Positions 46,441-56,959 of a stretch of 64,000 nucleotides of DNA are shown in pieces. The first letter of the stretch is position 1. Each line of letters opens with the position of its first letter. The position numbers were made by a program, and so were the translations under genes. The notes beneath the pieces were generated by a model that was not told the DNA's origin, did no database searches, and was given only the letters and a program-made list of their open reading frames with translations. The stretch comes from Micropterix aruncella (taxonomy: Eukaryota > Arthropoda > Insecta > Lepidoptera > Micropterigidae). Where the stretch lies: positions 29,413,458 to 29,477,457 of the forward strand of contig OX155952.1 of the NCBI GenBank assembly GCA_944548615.1, in the 5' to 3' direction.

Positions 46441-48605
46441 TTTTTTGACCTATTTCGTTTTAATGTTGTCGTTCTGGTTGCCCTTACTCCGCGCCTGTCT
46501 GGTGAACACAAACGCTCGGAGGCATCTCGGATGATCGCTTCTTCGGTTGACGTAAATCTAAGTTGATAACATCTCGGCGCAAGACGACCGTGCCGTATTA
46601 CATCCACTCTCATTACCGTTTACCGAGTCCATAGTTCAAGTTGGTTTTTGTTGCACACGTCTCTTGATATGTTCGCCTGTCGCGATTATTACAGTGAGAT
46701 ATGGGCGGGTTAGAGGGCTTGCTGCTAGGCATGTCCGATATTGATATACATATCGTGGTTTCAGTTTATTTTTTACAATTTGTAATTAATTTTAAAAAGG
46801 ATTCATGCGTAAATTGAAGAGTCTCATTACAAACCCAGCCATCTTTATTTTCTTTTAAAATATGAGGTAAATATGTCCTTGCATTGTTTATGGGAGCAAG
46901 TATCGAATATCATACAAAAAAACGGACATCAAATCAATTTTAAATTGAGATTATGAAACCATTAGATTTAAAAAAACTTTTCATAAAATTACATATTAAA
47001 CTGCTATTATATAAAATTGGTGTGTTGCTCGGAACAGACGCTGCCTAGTTAAGAGTGATTCAAATTCATTAGGTTTTTATATAATTCCTACGTATTTTAT
47101 CCTATGTATTATAATCCTATGTAGGTATAAAAAATAAAAAGGTACCTATAAACATTTTACGATGAGTTACAGAAAGATAGACGGGAAACCATGATATTAC
47201 TGTACAATAGATGTCCGGGGTTGTGAGTAACCTCCTCAACTGTGTATCTATCACAACATTCTCTTTTCATCTGTCGCCATGCAGCTTCCTCCATCGGATA
47301 CATTGTAGTATTGTAGTATTAGAGACCACCGCACTGCGGATTTTACTTATGTGCATGTCTCACAATCCAGCATCTATATCCAGTCGCTGCTCATGACCAT
47401 TAAAAGATAATTTCCTTTCGCTCAAGCGAGCCAGGAGATGTGGAGATGCGTAGTCATTACGTTCGCGTTGGTTTTCCATCGGGCCTCCAAGGGCTTTAAT
47501 AAAAAGTCTTAAAAGGGCACCGCGTCATCGGCAGCACACGCCTACCAGTGAATGATGATCAGATTACTTAAGCGCAGGCCGTAAAACCTAACACGGTGCC
47601 CGAGAGCGGCTCTTCGCAGAATGTTTGACGGCGAGGTGCATTGCATGAAGAAATGAAGAAATCAGATGTTATTGTGATATATAAATTGTTATTTTTAGTT
47701 GGATAATGCGGAATTATCTTTGTACCAATAGATAGGTACAGATTGAGATTCGTAACAATAGATCGGTAAGTCACTTTAGGTTGCGAAATATCTGCATACA
47801 TACCCGATACCTGAGTTCTTCCAATTCCGATAAAGTGGCCTTCTAATTGATATATTTATTTAGGCATATTCTAGGTTCCACTTTGGCTTTTACCAGCTGT
47901 CTCACAATGAGAAAAATATTCGATTTCTTCTTTCAATATCGTTTTGTTATTACGGTTTTATACTTCGTATATATATTTATACTTCAATCGTAAGTTTGTT
48001 AAATTGCAAGGAATTTTGTTGAAGCTCCATTACTCCATTATATGTTTCACCATGCTCCGTACGGGTAATACGATAATAACGGTCTAATTTAGCTTTAACA
48101 TGACTCTTGTAACCGACTATAACCTTACGTATGTAAAGTAAGATCTCGCTGTGCGCCACAATAAATGTGCGGTGTAGTTACTATGCCCGTGACATGGTAA
48201 CTACACTGTTACGCGTCATGTTGATACATACGTACGGACCACAGTAGTTGTTATATACGTAATCCCTTTTGAAACATGCGTATTTCCGTGTATTACAGGG
48301 TTATATTTTTCTCATTGCATGCTTTCGCTGCTATAATCGTATTTCTTGTCTTTCTCCAGTGATTAAAAGCTCGTAATTTCTGTGTCCTAACCTTCCCGTT
48401 TTCTGCCATGTAACTGGTAATTACTTACACGTAGGTAAATACCATGTAGCGTTATTTTATTACATATTTAAAAAATATGTATTATTCATTGCGTTTAAAC
48501 AAAACATTGACATTAGTCGCGAGTTATATTATGTATTATGGAAACTGCCTTGTTGTCTAGTGGGAATATCTTTCAGGTATGCATTTTTGTATCATCACAT
48601 GACCA
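46441..48605. other. Non-coding, no element recognised
   Basis: Mixed intergenic sequence. Open frames at 47211, 47568 and 47977 have no recognisable domain. No repeat match within the window was seen. Confidence 0.4.
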
Positions 48606-48608
48606 GAT

Positions 48609-48675
48609 ACTCACGCGGTCACCCATCCATTTACTGATCGCGCCCAATGCGGCTTAACTTCGGTAGCAAACGAGA
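48609..48675 (-). pseudogene. 5S rRNA-derived sequence (internal promoter half)
   Basis: The minus strand reads GTTCTCGTTTGCTACCGAAG, then TTAAGC, and TGGATGGGTGACCGCGTGAG. These match 5S rRNA from about base 31 onwards, including the A-box (AAGTTAAGC) and C-box (TGGATGGGTGACC) of the internal control region. The 5' third and the 3' terminal stem of 5S are missing, and several internal positions differ, so it is not a functional rRNA. It is either a 5S pseudogene or the head of a 5S-derived SINE. Confidence 0.7.
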
Positions 48676-48959
48676 ACTTAAAGTGGCTACTGACGCTATG
48701 CTTTTTAGCCGCCGCGGGCATATTGGGCGACCTGCGGTTGTATGTTTTTAACATCGGACGGGGTGCGATCCTTCTAATCAAGCTTAAACGAACCAGAGGA
48801 GCCATTGTCAGATGTCTGCATGGAGACGCGATATGTAGACTCTGAGTATAGTCGTGGAGAGAGACAGGGGAGGTGGGGGGGGGGGGCGATAATATATTGT
48901 GAGCACGCTCGCTCGCAGGGCCTTGAAGGATGATCTTTCACCTCTAATCGCTCGAACTT

Positions 48960-49570
48960 TCTGTGGATCTTCTCGGGAAGCTAATAGGCCCTGTTGCGGC
49001 CTCAACGCAGAAGTGCGAGCCCGGGTAGGACTAGGAGTCAACAACTTTTTCCTAGGAGTCAACCTTCGGGCGCTCCTGGACGGTTTGCGCCACCGTGCGA
49101 CATCAGCCAATCGATTGTTCATTCCGACTGATAGCTGGAGGAGTGTGGAAACAGTATTGTTTCCTATAGAGTGAGAGCGGTTGTTTACCTTGTGGCAGCC
49201 GCTCTTGAAACGACGACTCGGCTACCCGATACCGGGTGATAGCCGGGCGAAGGATGCCGTGGTCCGCGATAGATTCGGTATACAGCAACTTCGAACCTGT
49301 AACCAGTCGGAAGGCCGAAAAAATCTGGCCATAACTAGTAGCGAGGATGCTTGGTCTGCCCGCTGGGTTTAGTACCCGGTGCCGGGCGGTAAGGGTTGTT
49401 CTCTCGCGGGCTAAATGGCGTAGCTAGGCAGTGGATTGTCCATTGTCTCTACGTCTTCTAAGCTCATCCCACAGCTGAAAGAACGATCTCATATCGTTAT
49501 ACCAGCCTGGGGTGATGGGTTCGCTCGTTGTAGTCGACACCCCCAACTGTGGATCTTCTCACATTGCTTG
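48960..49570 (-). repeat. Repeat family 'R', copy 3 (minus)
   Basis: The reverse complement carries the family's order: CGACTACAACGAGCGAACCC, the CTGGTATAACGATATGAGATCG block, and then GGAAACA..CTCCTCCAGC, ..CCGATTGGCTGATGTCG and GGCGCAAACCGTCCAGG. A poly-G run lies just outside at 48876-48889. Divergence from copies 1 and 2 is substantial. Confidence 0.6.
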
Positions 49571-49812
49571 ACTGAATTTGGGTTGAGCTATAGTAGTTGG
49601 GCGCTGCCTCCACAACACGGAATCCGGAGAGACATGGGAGAAGAATACCCAAGTCGTCACAACTAACCGAGCATTAGAAGGAAGACTACCACTCCTTCGC
49701 CCACTAGCGTTGACGACGCGTTGACAAGCTAACGCTCATAACAACCAGTCCTAGTAAGATCTGAAGCGCAACCTATCAGTTACTTAGATTATCAGCTGGC
49801 GAACAACCATCT
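49571..49812. other. Non-coding junction between R copies 3 and 4
   Basis: Unrecognised sequence. Its right end (CTGGCGAACAACCATCT) is the start of the R copy into which the LINE inserted. Confidence 0.4.
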
Positions 49813-49927
49813 CAGGATGTTATAGTAGTAGTAGTAGTAGTAGTAGATGGAGTGGGGGGCTTGTTTCCAGCCCTTGATGTCACCTAGATCTGTAAGGTCT
49901 TTTGTAACTACCCACTGTGTGGTTAGG

Positions 49928-51467
49928 TCAGTTGTCAGCTAGTAGCCCGGTACTTCTTACCAGACTAAGTAGGTCACTGACCTTCAAGTTGGGCAGATCG
50001 CTGGGTTCGAGAAAGGCTCGTCCCAGTAAACTGTGTCTTTTGGCGGCGAGCCCTGGACAGCGGCCAACAATGTGTATGCTGTCTTCAGGTTCCTCGCCAC
50101 ATATTCGGCAATCCTTGCTCTCAGTCAAGCCAAGGTTGAATAGATGAGCTCTAAGGGTCGTGTGTCCGGTGAGGAGACCGATAGTGGTTCTAAGGTTCTT
50201 CTTGCTCATGTCAAGTAGGGCCTTGGTTTTCTTCTGTAGTGGTTGCTCCATCATGGCTTTTGCCTGGCGACATCCCTGACTCTGTTTCCAGGAAGCCCGA
50301 TGTTCCTGCTCCAAGCAGTCCCTGATGATTTTCTTACCTGTAGCGAAGGGGACCCCTACAGCTGGCTCCACTGGGCAATCCAGTGTGCCCAGTTTTGCCA
50401 GTCTATCGGCCTCTTCGTTTCCGGGTATGCCTTGGTGACCCGGTATCCACATTAGGGTGATTTTGTTGGATTTTCCCAATTTGTTGAGCTCCTGCATGCA
50501 GTCCCAGACCACAGAAGATTCTGTGGTGGCTTTAGCCAGAGCGTCCAGTGCTGCTCTGCTGTCAGAGCAGATGAGGATTTGTCTGTTTTTTACCTCAAGT
50601 CGACTTTGTAGTTTTATGCATTCCAATATGGCAAGTACCTCGGCTTGGAAAACCGTAGCGTATTGTCCAAGGGGGATGCCGATTCTGTGGTTGGTTTTGG
50701 GTCCGTACACGCCTGCCCCAAAACGTCCATTTGTTCCTGAGCCGTCGGTGAACCAGGCGTCTGCGTTGTGGCTTTGAAGCCACTGCGGATTTTTCCATTC
50801 TTCCCTGGTGGGGATTAGGATTTTATAGGATTTCTCTACCGAAATTTTTTTCCGTAGTCGATCCTGGGTCAGAGTGAATGGGCTTTTGTGGAGGAGGTTT
50901 AGCTCAGGATGATTGTGCCCTCCACGCTTCCACTCGCCCAAACACTTCAGTCTGTATGCTGTAAGTCTGGCGGAGTGGATGATGAGCTTGTCCAGAGGCG
51001 GGCAGCAGAGTGCCACCTCTAATCCCGCTGTTGGGGTGGTCTTCATGACGCCAGTTGCAGCCCTCAGGTAGTTACCTTGAAGGCTTTTAAGCATTTTTAC
51101 TGTCTCAAGCTTTTTCACCCTGGACCACCAGACTATTGCAGCATAGGTTAGTCTAGGCAGCAGTACTGCCCTGTAGAGCCATAAGGCGACCCTGGGTTTG
51201 AACCCCCAGGTTTTTCCCATGACTCTTTTGCACGTCCACAACGAGGCATAGAAGGTTGTTCTCTTGCGCTCGAGGTGGTGCTTCCAATTGAGCTTTGGGT
51301 CTAGATAGACTCCAAGGTATTTAACTACTGTAGCGTATTCTATCTCCTTATCCCAGAGCTTGAGACACTCAACGGGTTCGGGTTTGTATTTTCTGGTGAA
51401 AATCATGGCCTTAGTCTTGCTTGGATTAGCGGATAGACCTCTGGCCTGGCACCAGTCTTGGGTGGTC
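49928..51467 (-). pseudogene. LINE ORF2, 3' part: RT thumb, RNase H, zinc motif
   Basis: About 512 codons from the piggyBac junction to the stop. The start TTQDWCQARGLSANPSKT and KYLGVYLDPKLNWKHH are the RT thumb region. RNase H follows with FTDGSGTNG (first Asp), FQAEVLAILECI (Glu), SDSRAALDAL (Asp) and IPGHQGIPGNEEADRLAK (His/Asp), all four catalytic positions present. Near the end, CRICGEEPEDSIHIVGRC is the CCHC-like motif seen after RNase H in these LINEs. No stop or frameshift is visible in this part. The open frame's first seven codons (from 51490) belong to the inserted element. Confidence 0.9.
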
Positions 51468-51471
51468 TTAA

Positions 51472-52912
51472 CCCGCTGAGCACGTAACATCCATTTGGGG
51501 ACATGTATGGCGGCCGCCTACAATCCGAAACATCCGATTTTGGATATCGCGCTCGCCGCTCAAGAAAATGTCGTTTAAATTTCGAAATGCGATTGTATAT
51601 TCTATCGAATGATGCCATAATATAGCCAAATATGCCTTACTATGAAATTGCTCGATTGCCGCATGCGATGTTAGAAATATGAATTACTACATCCCTTACA
51701 AAATCGATGACCTCATTTCTGACGACAGTCGCGCAACGGCCCACCCGCGGCGGCGTATAATTCCGCGACGTGTTTGTTTTGTGAATTGTTTTGTGTATAT
51801 AAGTGAAGTGTATACCGGATAAAAGTAAGTAATTTCCATTTTTAAGTAGTTTAGGCCTTAGGATTAAACAATTTACACAGCCCATTTGCTGTTTTTCACG
51901 AATTTTCGAAGAAAACACTTTGGCAAAACCAAACGGCTCGCGAAAAATGGCCGTCTTTATTTTGTAATGTTTGTGAAATATCCCGTTATATCGCGAAACA
52001 TGACGTAATGTCGCTTTAATTTACTAATAAAATAGGTATTGCTTCATTTACATCCTAAGTTATCACATAATTAGGCGTATTTTGAACATTATATGTTGTT
52101 TTCTAATATGGCTCGCGAAAATGAAACTTGTTTTGATAATTACTATGAGAGAAAAAAGTGCGATTTTCCATAGTTTTTCGATGAAATGTGACTCTTTGGA
52201 GTATAGTAATTAGTTATTAGACATATAATAAGTCTATGATAAGACAATATAATTGAAAAAATCTAACGAATTTTATATTATGGGCATTCAAAGTTTATTA
52301 TTAGGTTCGGAAGTCGGAAACTCTCAAAACTTTAGATTTTTCTATAATATCAGACAAAGCTCAAAGTTCTGGTGTGATTTCTAAGAAGAAGTGATGTAGT
52401 AATAAAGTTATTTTGAAAGAATTTCATATAAAAAAATACCATAAGTAGTCACAAATTAAAAATTAAAAAAAATTTTTTTTACGAGAATACATACAATTTT
52501 TCTTGGCTGAATAAATAAATATTTTTTCCGTATTTTTGTATGCAAATAAGTAAAAAAAAAATATCGCTTTGGTAAAGCATTTAATAAAGAACATAACTGT
52601 ATTTACAATTTTTGATATTTACAAAAACTGTATTTACAAAAAAATCGAAATGATTTTATAGGCGAGTTTTTTCAGTTTGCCAATTTTGTAATATTTATTC
52701 ATTATTATCTTAATTGTTTTACGAGATAAGGTTATAATGTTTTATATGTCAAATTTCAATGCGATCATTTTTCTATTTATCTTTTTTTAATCCGATTAGT
52801 GGTTTATAAGTTATGATCGTTTTTCTCAAGGCCGTTGACTCGCGTCGATTTTTTGCGCGAATATGTCGCGCGCAAAAGTGATAGGTGAGTTTTTACCTCG
52901 CAACGTGAGGGG
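51472..52912. mobile_element. piggyBac-like non-autonomous element inside LINE ORF2
   Basis: A 1441-bp insertion flanked by TTAA (51468-51471 and 52913-52916). Ends are CCCGCTGAGCACGTAAC and (reverse complement) CCCCTCACGTTGCGAGG, imperfect inverted repeats beginning CCC as in piggyBac. No frame resembles piggyBac transposase. The left half holds a GC-richer stretch with GTGTATATAAGTGAAG (TATA-like, near 51795) followed by a GTAAGTAATT donor-like site, as if a promoter and first exon of a larger autonomous relative were kept. Confidence 0.85.
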
Positions 52913-52916
52913 TTAA

Positions 52917-55008
52917 GTGCTTTGTCCATGAGCTCCTTAAGTATTAATAGGAAGTTTCCTCTGACTACTATGGCCACGTCATCAGCGTAGCCGTAGACAG
53001 AGAGGCCTAGGTTTTGTAGATCTATTAGGAGTTCGTCTACAACGATGCTCCACAAGAGGGGGGAGATGACTCCACTCTGTGGACAGCCCTTAGCAGGGAT
53101 TCCCGTGATGGAGGTGTCGCCTTGATAGACGGTCAGATTCCTATTTGATAGCATACTCAATGTCCAGTCAATAATGGTCTCTGGTATTCCTCGTCTGTGC
53201 ATAGCGTTTTTTATAGTTGCATATGATGTGGTGTCAAATGCTCCTTCGATGTCCAGGAATACTCCCAGAGCGTAACCTTTCGCCGCTAACTGTGTCTCTA
53301 TTGTGCTCACCAGGTGATGTAGGGCAGTGTCCGTAGATCTGCCCTCCCTATAGGCATACTGAGCATCAGCAAGCGGTTGAAGAGCTAGGTGGTTGTTTTT
53401 CAAGTAGCCGTCAACTAGTCTCTCCAGTGATTTCAGGAGAAAGGAGGTGAGGCTAATGGGTCTGTAGTCTTTGGCAAAGATGTGGCCGTTCCTGCCTGCC
53501 TTTGGAATGAACGTGACTCTTGCGCTGCTCCAGGCATGAGGGACGTGTCTGAGGGCTATGCTCGCTCTGAGTACCTTTGTTAGAGGGCCCAGCAGCTGGC
53601 TTAACCCTTTTTGTAGTAGGACTGGGTATATTCCATCCGGTCCAGGTGATTTGTAAGGGTCGAAGGTGCTCACGGCCCATTCTACTGCTTTTGGATTAAC
53701 TATCTTGGCTGCAAGGGCCCACTCCCTGGGCTTGTGGAGCCTCTTGGAGTTCTCCCCTGCGGCAATTGGGTGTGAGGATTCCTGGAAGCCCGGAAAGTGT
53801 GTTTCCATTAGGAGCTTCAAGGTTTCCTTGGTGTCGCTTGTGTGTCCCCCCTCTGGTCGTTTAAGGCATCCCAGCTGGGGGCGGTTGTTAGAGCTGAGGA
53901 TCTTGTTGAGCCTGGAGGCTTCGGAAGCTGTTTCCACGCTCTCACAAAAGTCCCTCCAGCTTCTTCGTTTGGCTTTAACAATGGCCTTGTTGTATTCGTT
54001 TCGGGCGTTTTTGTATTCCTCCCAAAGATGTTGCGAGTTAGTGTTGTGATTTCTCGCCCTATTGAAGCACCTTCTCAGCGTAAGCCTGAGCTTGGTCAGC
54101 TCTGGGTTCCACCATGGGACCTTTTTTGAGAGGTTTTTTTGTTTCAAAGGGCAATTCTGCTCGTAGGCGTCTATAACGGCATTAGACAGTGATAGTGCAG
54201 CTGTTTCTAGTTGCTCTTTGGTGTGGAATCGATTCGGAACCGTGGTGAGCTTGATAGCCAGGTCCCTATCGAATCCTTCCCAGTTGGTATTTCTAGGGTT
54301 GCGAGCCCACTGAATTTCCAATGAGTGCCGAAGCGTTAGATGGATCTGCCTATGGTCCGAGCCTGAGGGTTCATCTGAGACCCTCCAGTCTTGAACCAGG
54401 TCGGCCACTTCTTTTGTGCAGATCGTGATGTCCAGTACCTCCTGTCTTCTTGAGTCTATGAAGGTAGGTTCTGTTCCTCTGTTGAGGATGGTGAGTTCAT
54501 TGCCTAGGATAAAGTCATGCAGGCTTACCCCCCTCGGGTTTATGTTGGAACTACCCCAGCACACGTGGTGGGAGTTCGCATCGCAACCCAGAAGGAGTTG
54601 GAGCCCGCGTTGTTTCGCATATGTCACTAGGTTGGTTATATCTTCTTGCGGTGGCAGGTCAGTGGAGTCATAAGGCATGTATGCTGACCCAATGAGTAGA
54701 TCCACCGTTCTGTCTCCTGTCAAGTTGATTTTTGTTAAAACGACCGTTAGGTCATCGCCGCTGAGTTGTGGCAGAAAAGTGGCTGTGACGCCCTTAGTGA
54801 CCACGCAGGTCCTGAGTTTCCGAGTCGGTTGGGCCTTATGAATGGTTCCGCAACCTCCTAATCCACTTATAGTATCCCTAACAATCCAAGGTTCTTGGAT
54901 TAGTGCTATACTTGTCTGCGCCACAGCCATGCTCCTGGTTAATATCGCCGAGGCGCTTTTGCTGTGGTGCAAGTTGATCTGGATTATGGGGACTTTTAGG
55001 TGGTTCAT
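52917..55008 (-). pseudogene. LINE ORF2, 5' part: AP endonuclease and RT palm
   Basis: About 697 codons from ATG 55008 to the insertion. The endonuclease has IIQINLHHSK, ALIQEPW, GSAYMPYD, LGCDANSHHVCWGSS and GSDHRQI (catalytic Glu, Asp/Asn and Ser-Asp-His), residues 1-235. The RT has SPGPDGIYPVLLQKG, VTFIPKAGR, DYRPISLTSFLLKSLE, YREGRSTDTALH, GVFLDIEGAFDTT (catalytic Asp), KGCPQSGVISPLLW and YGYADDVAIVV (YADD at 674-677). The two ORF2 parts plus one TTAA make 3636 bases, a multiple of three, so ORF2 would be 1211 residues and its frame is unbroken on both sides. Only the insertion inactivates it. Confidence 0.92.
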
Positions 55009-55988
55009 TTTGCTGTACCTCCTTCCGTTCCCTCCACTGCGTCCGACTCCTTCCTAGGCTTATTATCGAGCAGCCTTACGGATGCCCGTGCTAGCCCACA
55101 GTAGGGTCGGAAGTTGCAGGCCCTGAGAGTGGCCAATGAGGAGTCGCTCACCAGACAGGCGAAGTGGACGCTCGAGGCATCCTTCTTCGTGCTCCCCCTG
55201 GCGACGGCCCACCCATCGGTCTTCAGACCTGGGTTTTGCTTGTCGAGGAGTAGAAGTACTTTCTCGACAGTGTACTTGGGCTCCTCCACGTGGACCACCA
55301 CTCGATGGCGTTTGGGCAGCTCATCGACCGGCAGCACACACACGGATTCACCTTGGACGAGTAAGTCCGTGGAAAGGCTTCTGAGCCAGTTCCCCGTCTC
55401 CTCATCTGCGCACGAGAAGACGATTGCACCGTCCCTCTCCCAGCTGCCGGTAAAGGATGGTGTTTTAGTGCCAACAGGAATTTCCATGATGGCGTCCACA
55501 ATCTTGTCCCGGATGGCTTCTATGTCGCCGGCTTCAAGTTTTTTGTCAGGGTAGCCCCTTATTATGAGGGCTAGCCTGAGGAGTCCTTTCGTGGCCTGGG
55601 CGTAAGAACCTTGGTCGGAGACTTTCGGTCTTTTCCCTGTCGCCTGATGGGAGGGGCTTGGGGTGTTTGGCCCTTGTCTGGGGCGTTTAGGAGCCCCAGG
55701 GGCCTCTGCAGTCCCGTCCTCCGGCTTAGAGTTAGTACTGGAGGCTCGGGGGTTAGCAGTTAGCCCCTCTCTCATCAGTTTTTTGTAGCGACGCCTTGCG
55801 GCGCCGTTATATCTAATGCGGGTTTTGGGTGGGCTTTTTGATGGGCCCGCCCCCGCGTTGGGTGCCTCCTGTGGTTCGCTTTGAGACAAAGCCACCCCCT
55901 GGAGTGCTTCAATTAGGTTTATTTTTGGTGGTGTACTGTTTATTAGATCCATTTTGTTCTCACGAGTTCCGCGGTAGTGCGATATCAC
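55005..55988 (-). CDS. LINE ORF1 (DUF4780-like nucleic-acid-binding protein)
   Basis: 327 codons, intact. The N-terminal half is low-complexity, rich in Pro, Ser and Lys/Arg (KTRIRYNGAARRRYKKLMRE near residues 55-75). The C-terminal half, from about residue 135, has a globular pattern (LLRLALIIRGYPDKKLE, FSCADEETGNWLRSL, VVVHVEEPKYTVEKVL, ARASVRLLD) that I recall as the DUF4780-type ORF1 of insect LINEs. No CCHC zinc knuckles are present. The likely role is RNA binding and particle assembly. The stop overlaps the ORF2 start as ATGA (55008-55005), suggesting coupled reinitiation, as described for the moth LINE SART1. An alternative start is MDLIN, 12 codons downstream. Confidence 0.8.
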   Translation of the reverse strand: MISHYRGTRENKMDLINSTPPKINLIEALQGVALSQSEPQEAPNAGAGPSKSPPKTRIRYNGAARRRYKKLMREGLTANPRASSTNSKPEDGTAEAPGAPKRPRQGPNTPSPSHQATGKRPKVSDQGSYAQATKGLLRLALIIRGYPDKKLEAGDIEAIRDKIVDAIMEIPVGTKTPSFTGSWERDGAIVFSCADEETGNWLRSLSTDLLVQGESVCVLPVDELPKRHRVVVHVEEPKYTVEKVLLLLDKQNPGLKTDGWAVARGSTKKDASSVHFACLVSDSSLATLRACNFRPYCGLARASVRLLDNKPRKESDAVEGTEGGTAK

Positions 55989-56280
55989 CCGGACAGAGCC
56001 GCGTATGACCGGGGCTTGGCTTATACTACCCGGAGGACGCCCGGTATCCGGGAGTCACCGTAAGAGACGCAGCACTCCCTGCGCCATGCAGCCATTAGCA
56101 CGGTAGCTTACACCTCGGCTTGGAGAGTTGGTCCGCGGTGGGGCCTTCCACACACAGTGTATTAGCCACCACTACCCGAAGAGCACCCGGCCTCGGGTAT
56201 CATCCCTCGAGCCGGGGTCCCTTCGGGCATTCTCCTATCCGCCACCTGGAGACGCGCCCGGTTGGTGCTCAGCCGCCGGG

Positions 56281-56640
56281 CAGGATGTTATAACGATCAT
56301 TGACTTTTTGTCACCTGGAGATGGTGTATATACCTACATGTCCACTTCAGTCACTACCCTGCAGAGACAAACCTCAAGTGAGAGCACTGGTAAGCAGTCC
56401 TTCACTCCATGCTTATAACTTTTGAAAGACTTCTCCTTCCACTAGATTTGTAACCGCTTGAGGTTACATGCTCAAATCTCTACCTATTGTAAGCAATTGC
56501 AATCCGTGCTGCCTTTTACCTACAATAGTCACTGAGGGTGGGTGGCCAACGGGCCATTTTAAAGGAAGTGACAATTGGTCAACATCTACCCCACTGTCTT
56601 AGAAAAAGGAGAATGAGCTGAACGAGGTCGTGTAGATTGG
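56281..56640 (+). repeat. Repeat family 'R', copy 4, split by the LINE
   Basis: With the LINE removed, CTGGCGAACAACCATCT (49794-49812) joins the duplicated CAGGATGTTATA and continues ACGATCATTGAC at 56293. This reproduces the family's opening layout (GGGCGAAC..TCACCTCAGGA..TTAACGATAATGATCG at 18450). Downstream, GTCAACATCTACCCC and CTGTCTTAG (56578-56605) echo GTCAACATCCACCCCC..CTGCTTAG. It is strongly diverged. Confidence 0.5.
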
Positions 56641-56959
56641 GCACGAATAACGTCTATTACGATGGGATTCCCGGACCAATCTCTGGTTTAACTAACTGAA
56701 GATTGACATGGCAGAGCCGGAGGGAACTGGATAACAGTAAGGTTTTCCAATATGGCCGCTGTTCATCAGTCTGAAGTAAATATTCCATTAGATTAGGTGC
56801 GATTAGGCTGAGTTAACACTGGCTGTCATGCAACAGTATTTTAATCCTAAGTATATGTCATTAATATGTGCGTGCGGGCAAACCCGAAGAGGAAATACAG
56901 CAACCAGCTCACAAAGCTAGGCGGCTCTGAAAGAAGCCGGAAGCTCATGAGGAACATGG

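Larger units (their letters stand above)
49825..56280 (-). mobile_element. Full-length two-ORF LINE (I/LOA-like) with 12-bp TSD
   Basis: It is bounded by the direct repeat CAGGATGTTATA (49813-49824 and 56281-56292). The minus strand runs 5' UTR (56280-55989, GC-rich), ORF1 (55988-55005), ORF2 (55008-49928, interrupted) and a short 3' UTR ending in (CTA)n. Excluding the piggyBac insertion it is about 5.0 kb, a normal full length for an APE-type LINE. ORF2 has endonuclease, RT, RNase H and a zinc-like motif. The RNase H and the ORF1 type place it near the I/LOA/R1 group; the exact clade is inferred. Confidence 0.9.

Noticed and set aside
46730..46780. Possible second hAT terminus (GGCATGTCCGATATTGATAT)
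   Set aside because: No matching inverted end or 8-bp duplication was found nearby.
48609..48675. Functional 5S rRNA gene
   Set aside because: Only the middle part is present, with several substitutions, and the terminal stem is absent.
53666..54129. Plus-strand frames of 95-127 codons across the LINE
   Set aside because: Antisense shadows of ORF2; GC-rich coding DNA leaves stops rare on the other strand.
55114..55554. 146-codon plus frame opposite LINE ORF1
   Set aside because: Antisense shadow of an intact ORF1 with recognisable domain pattern on the minus strand.
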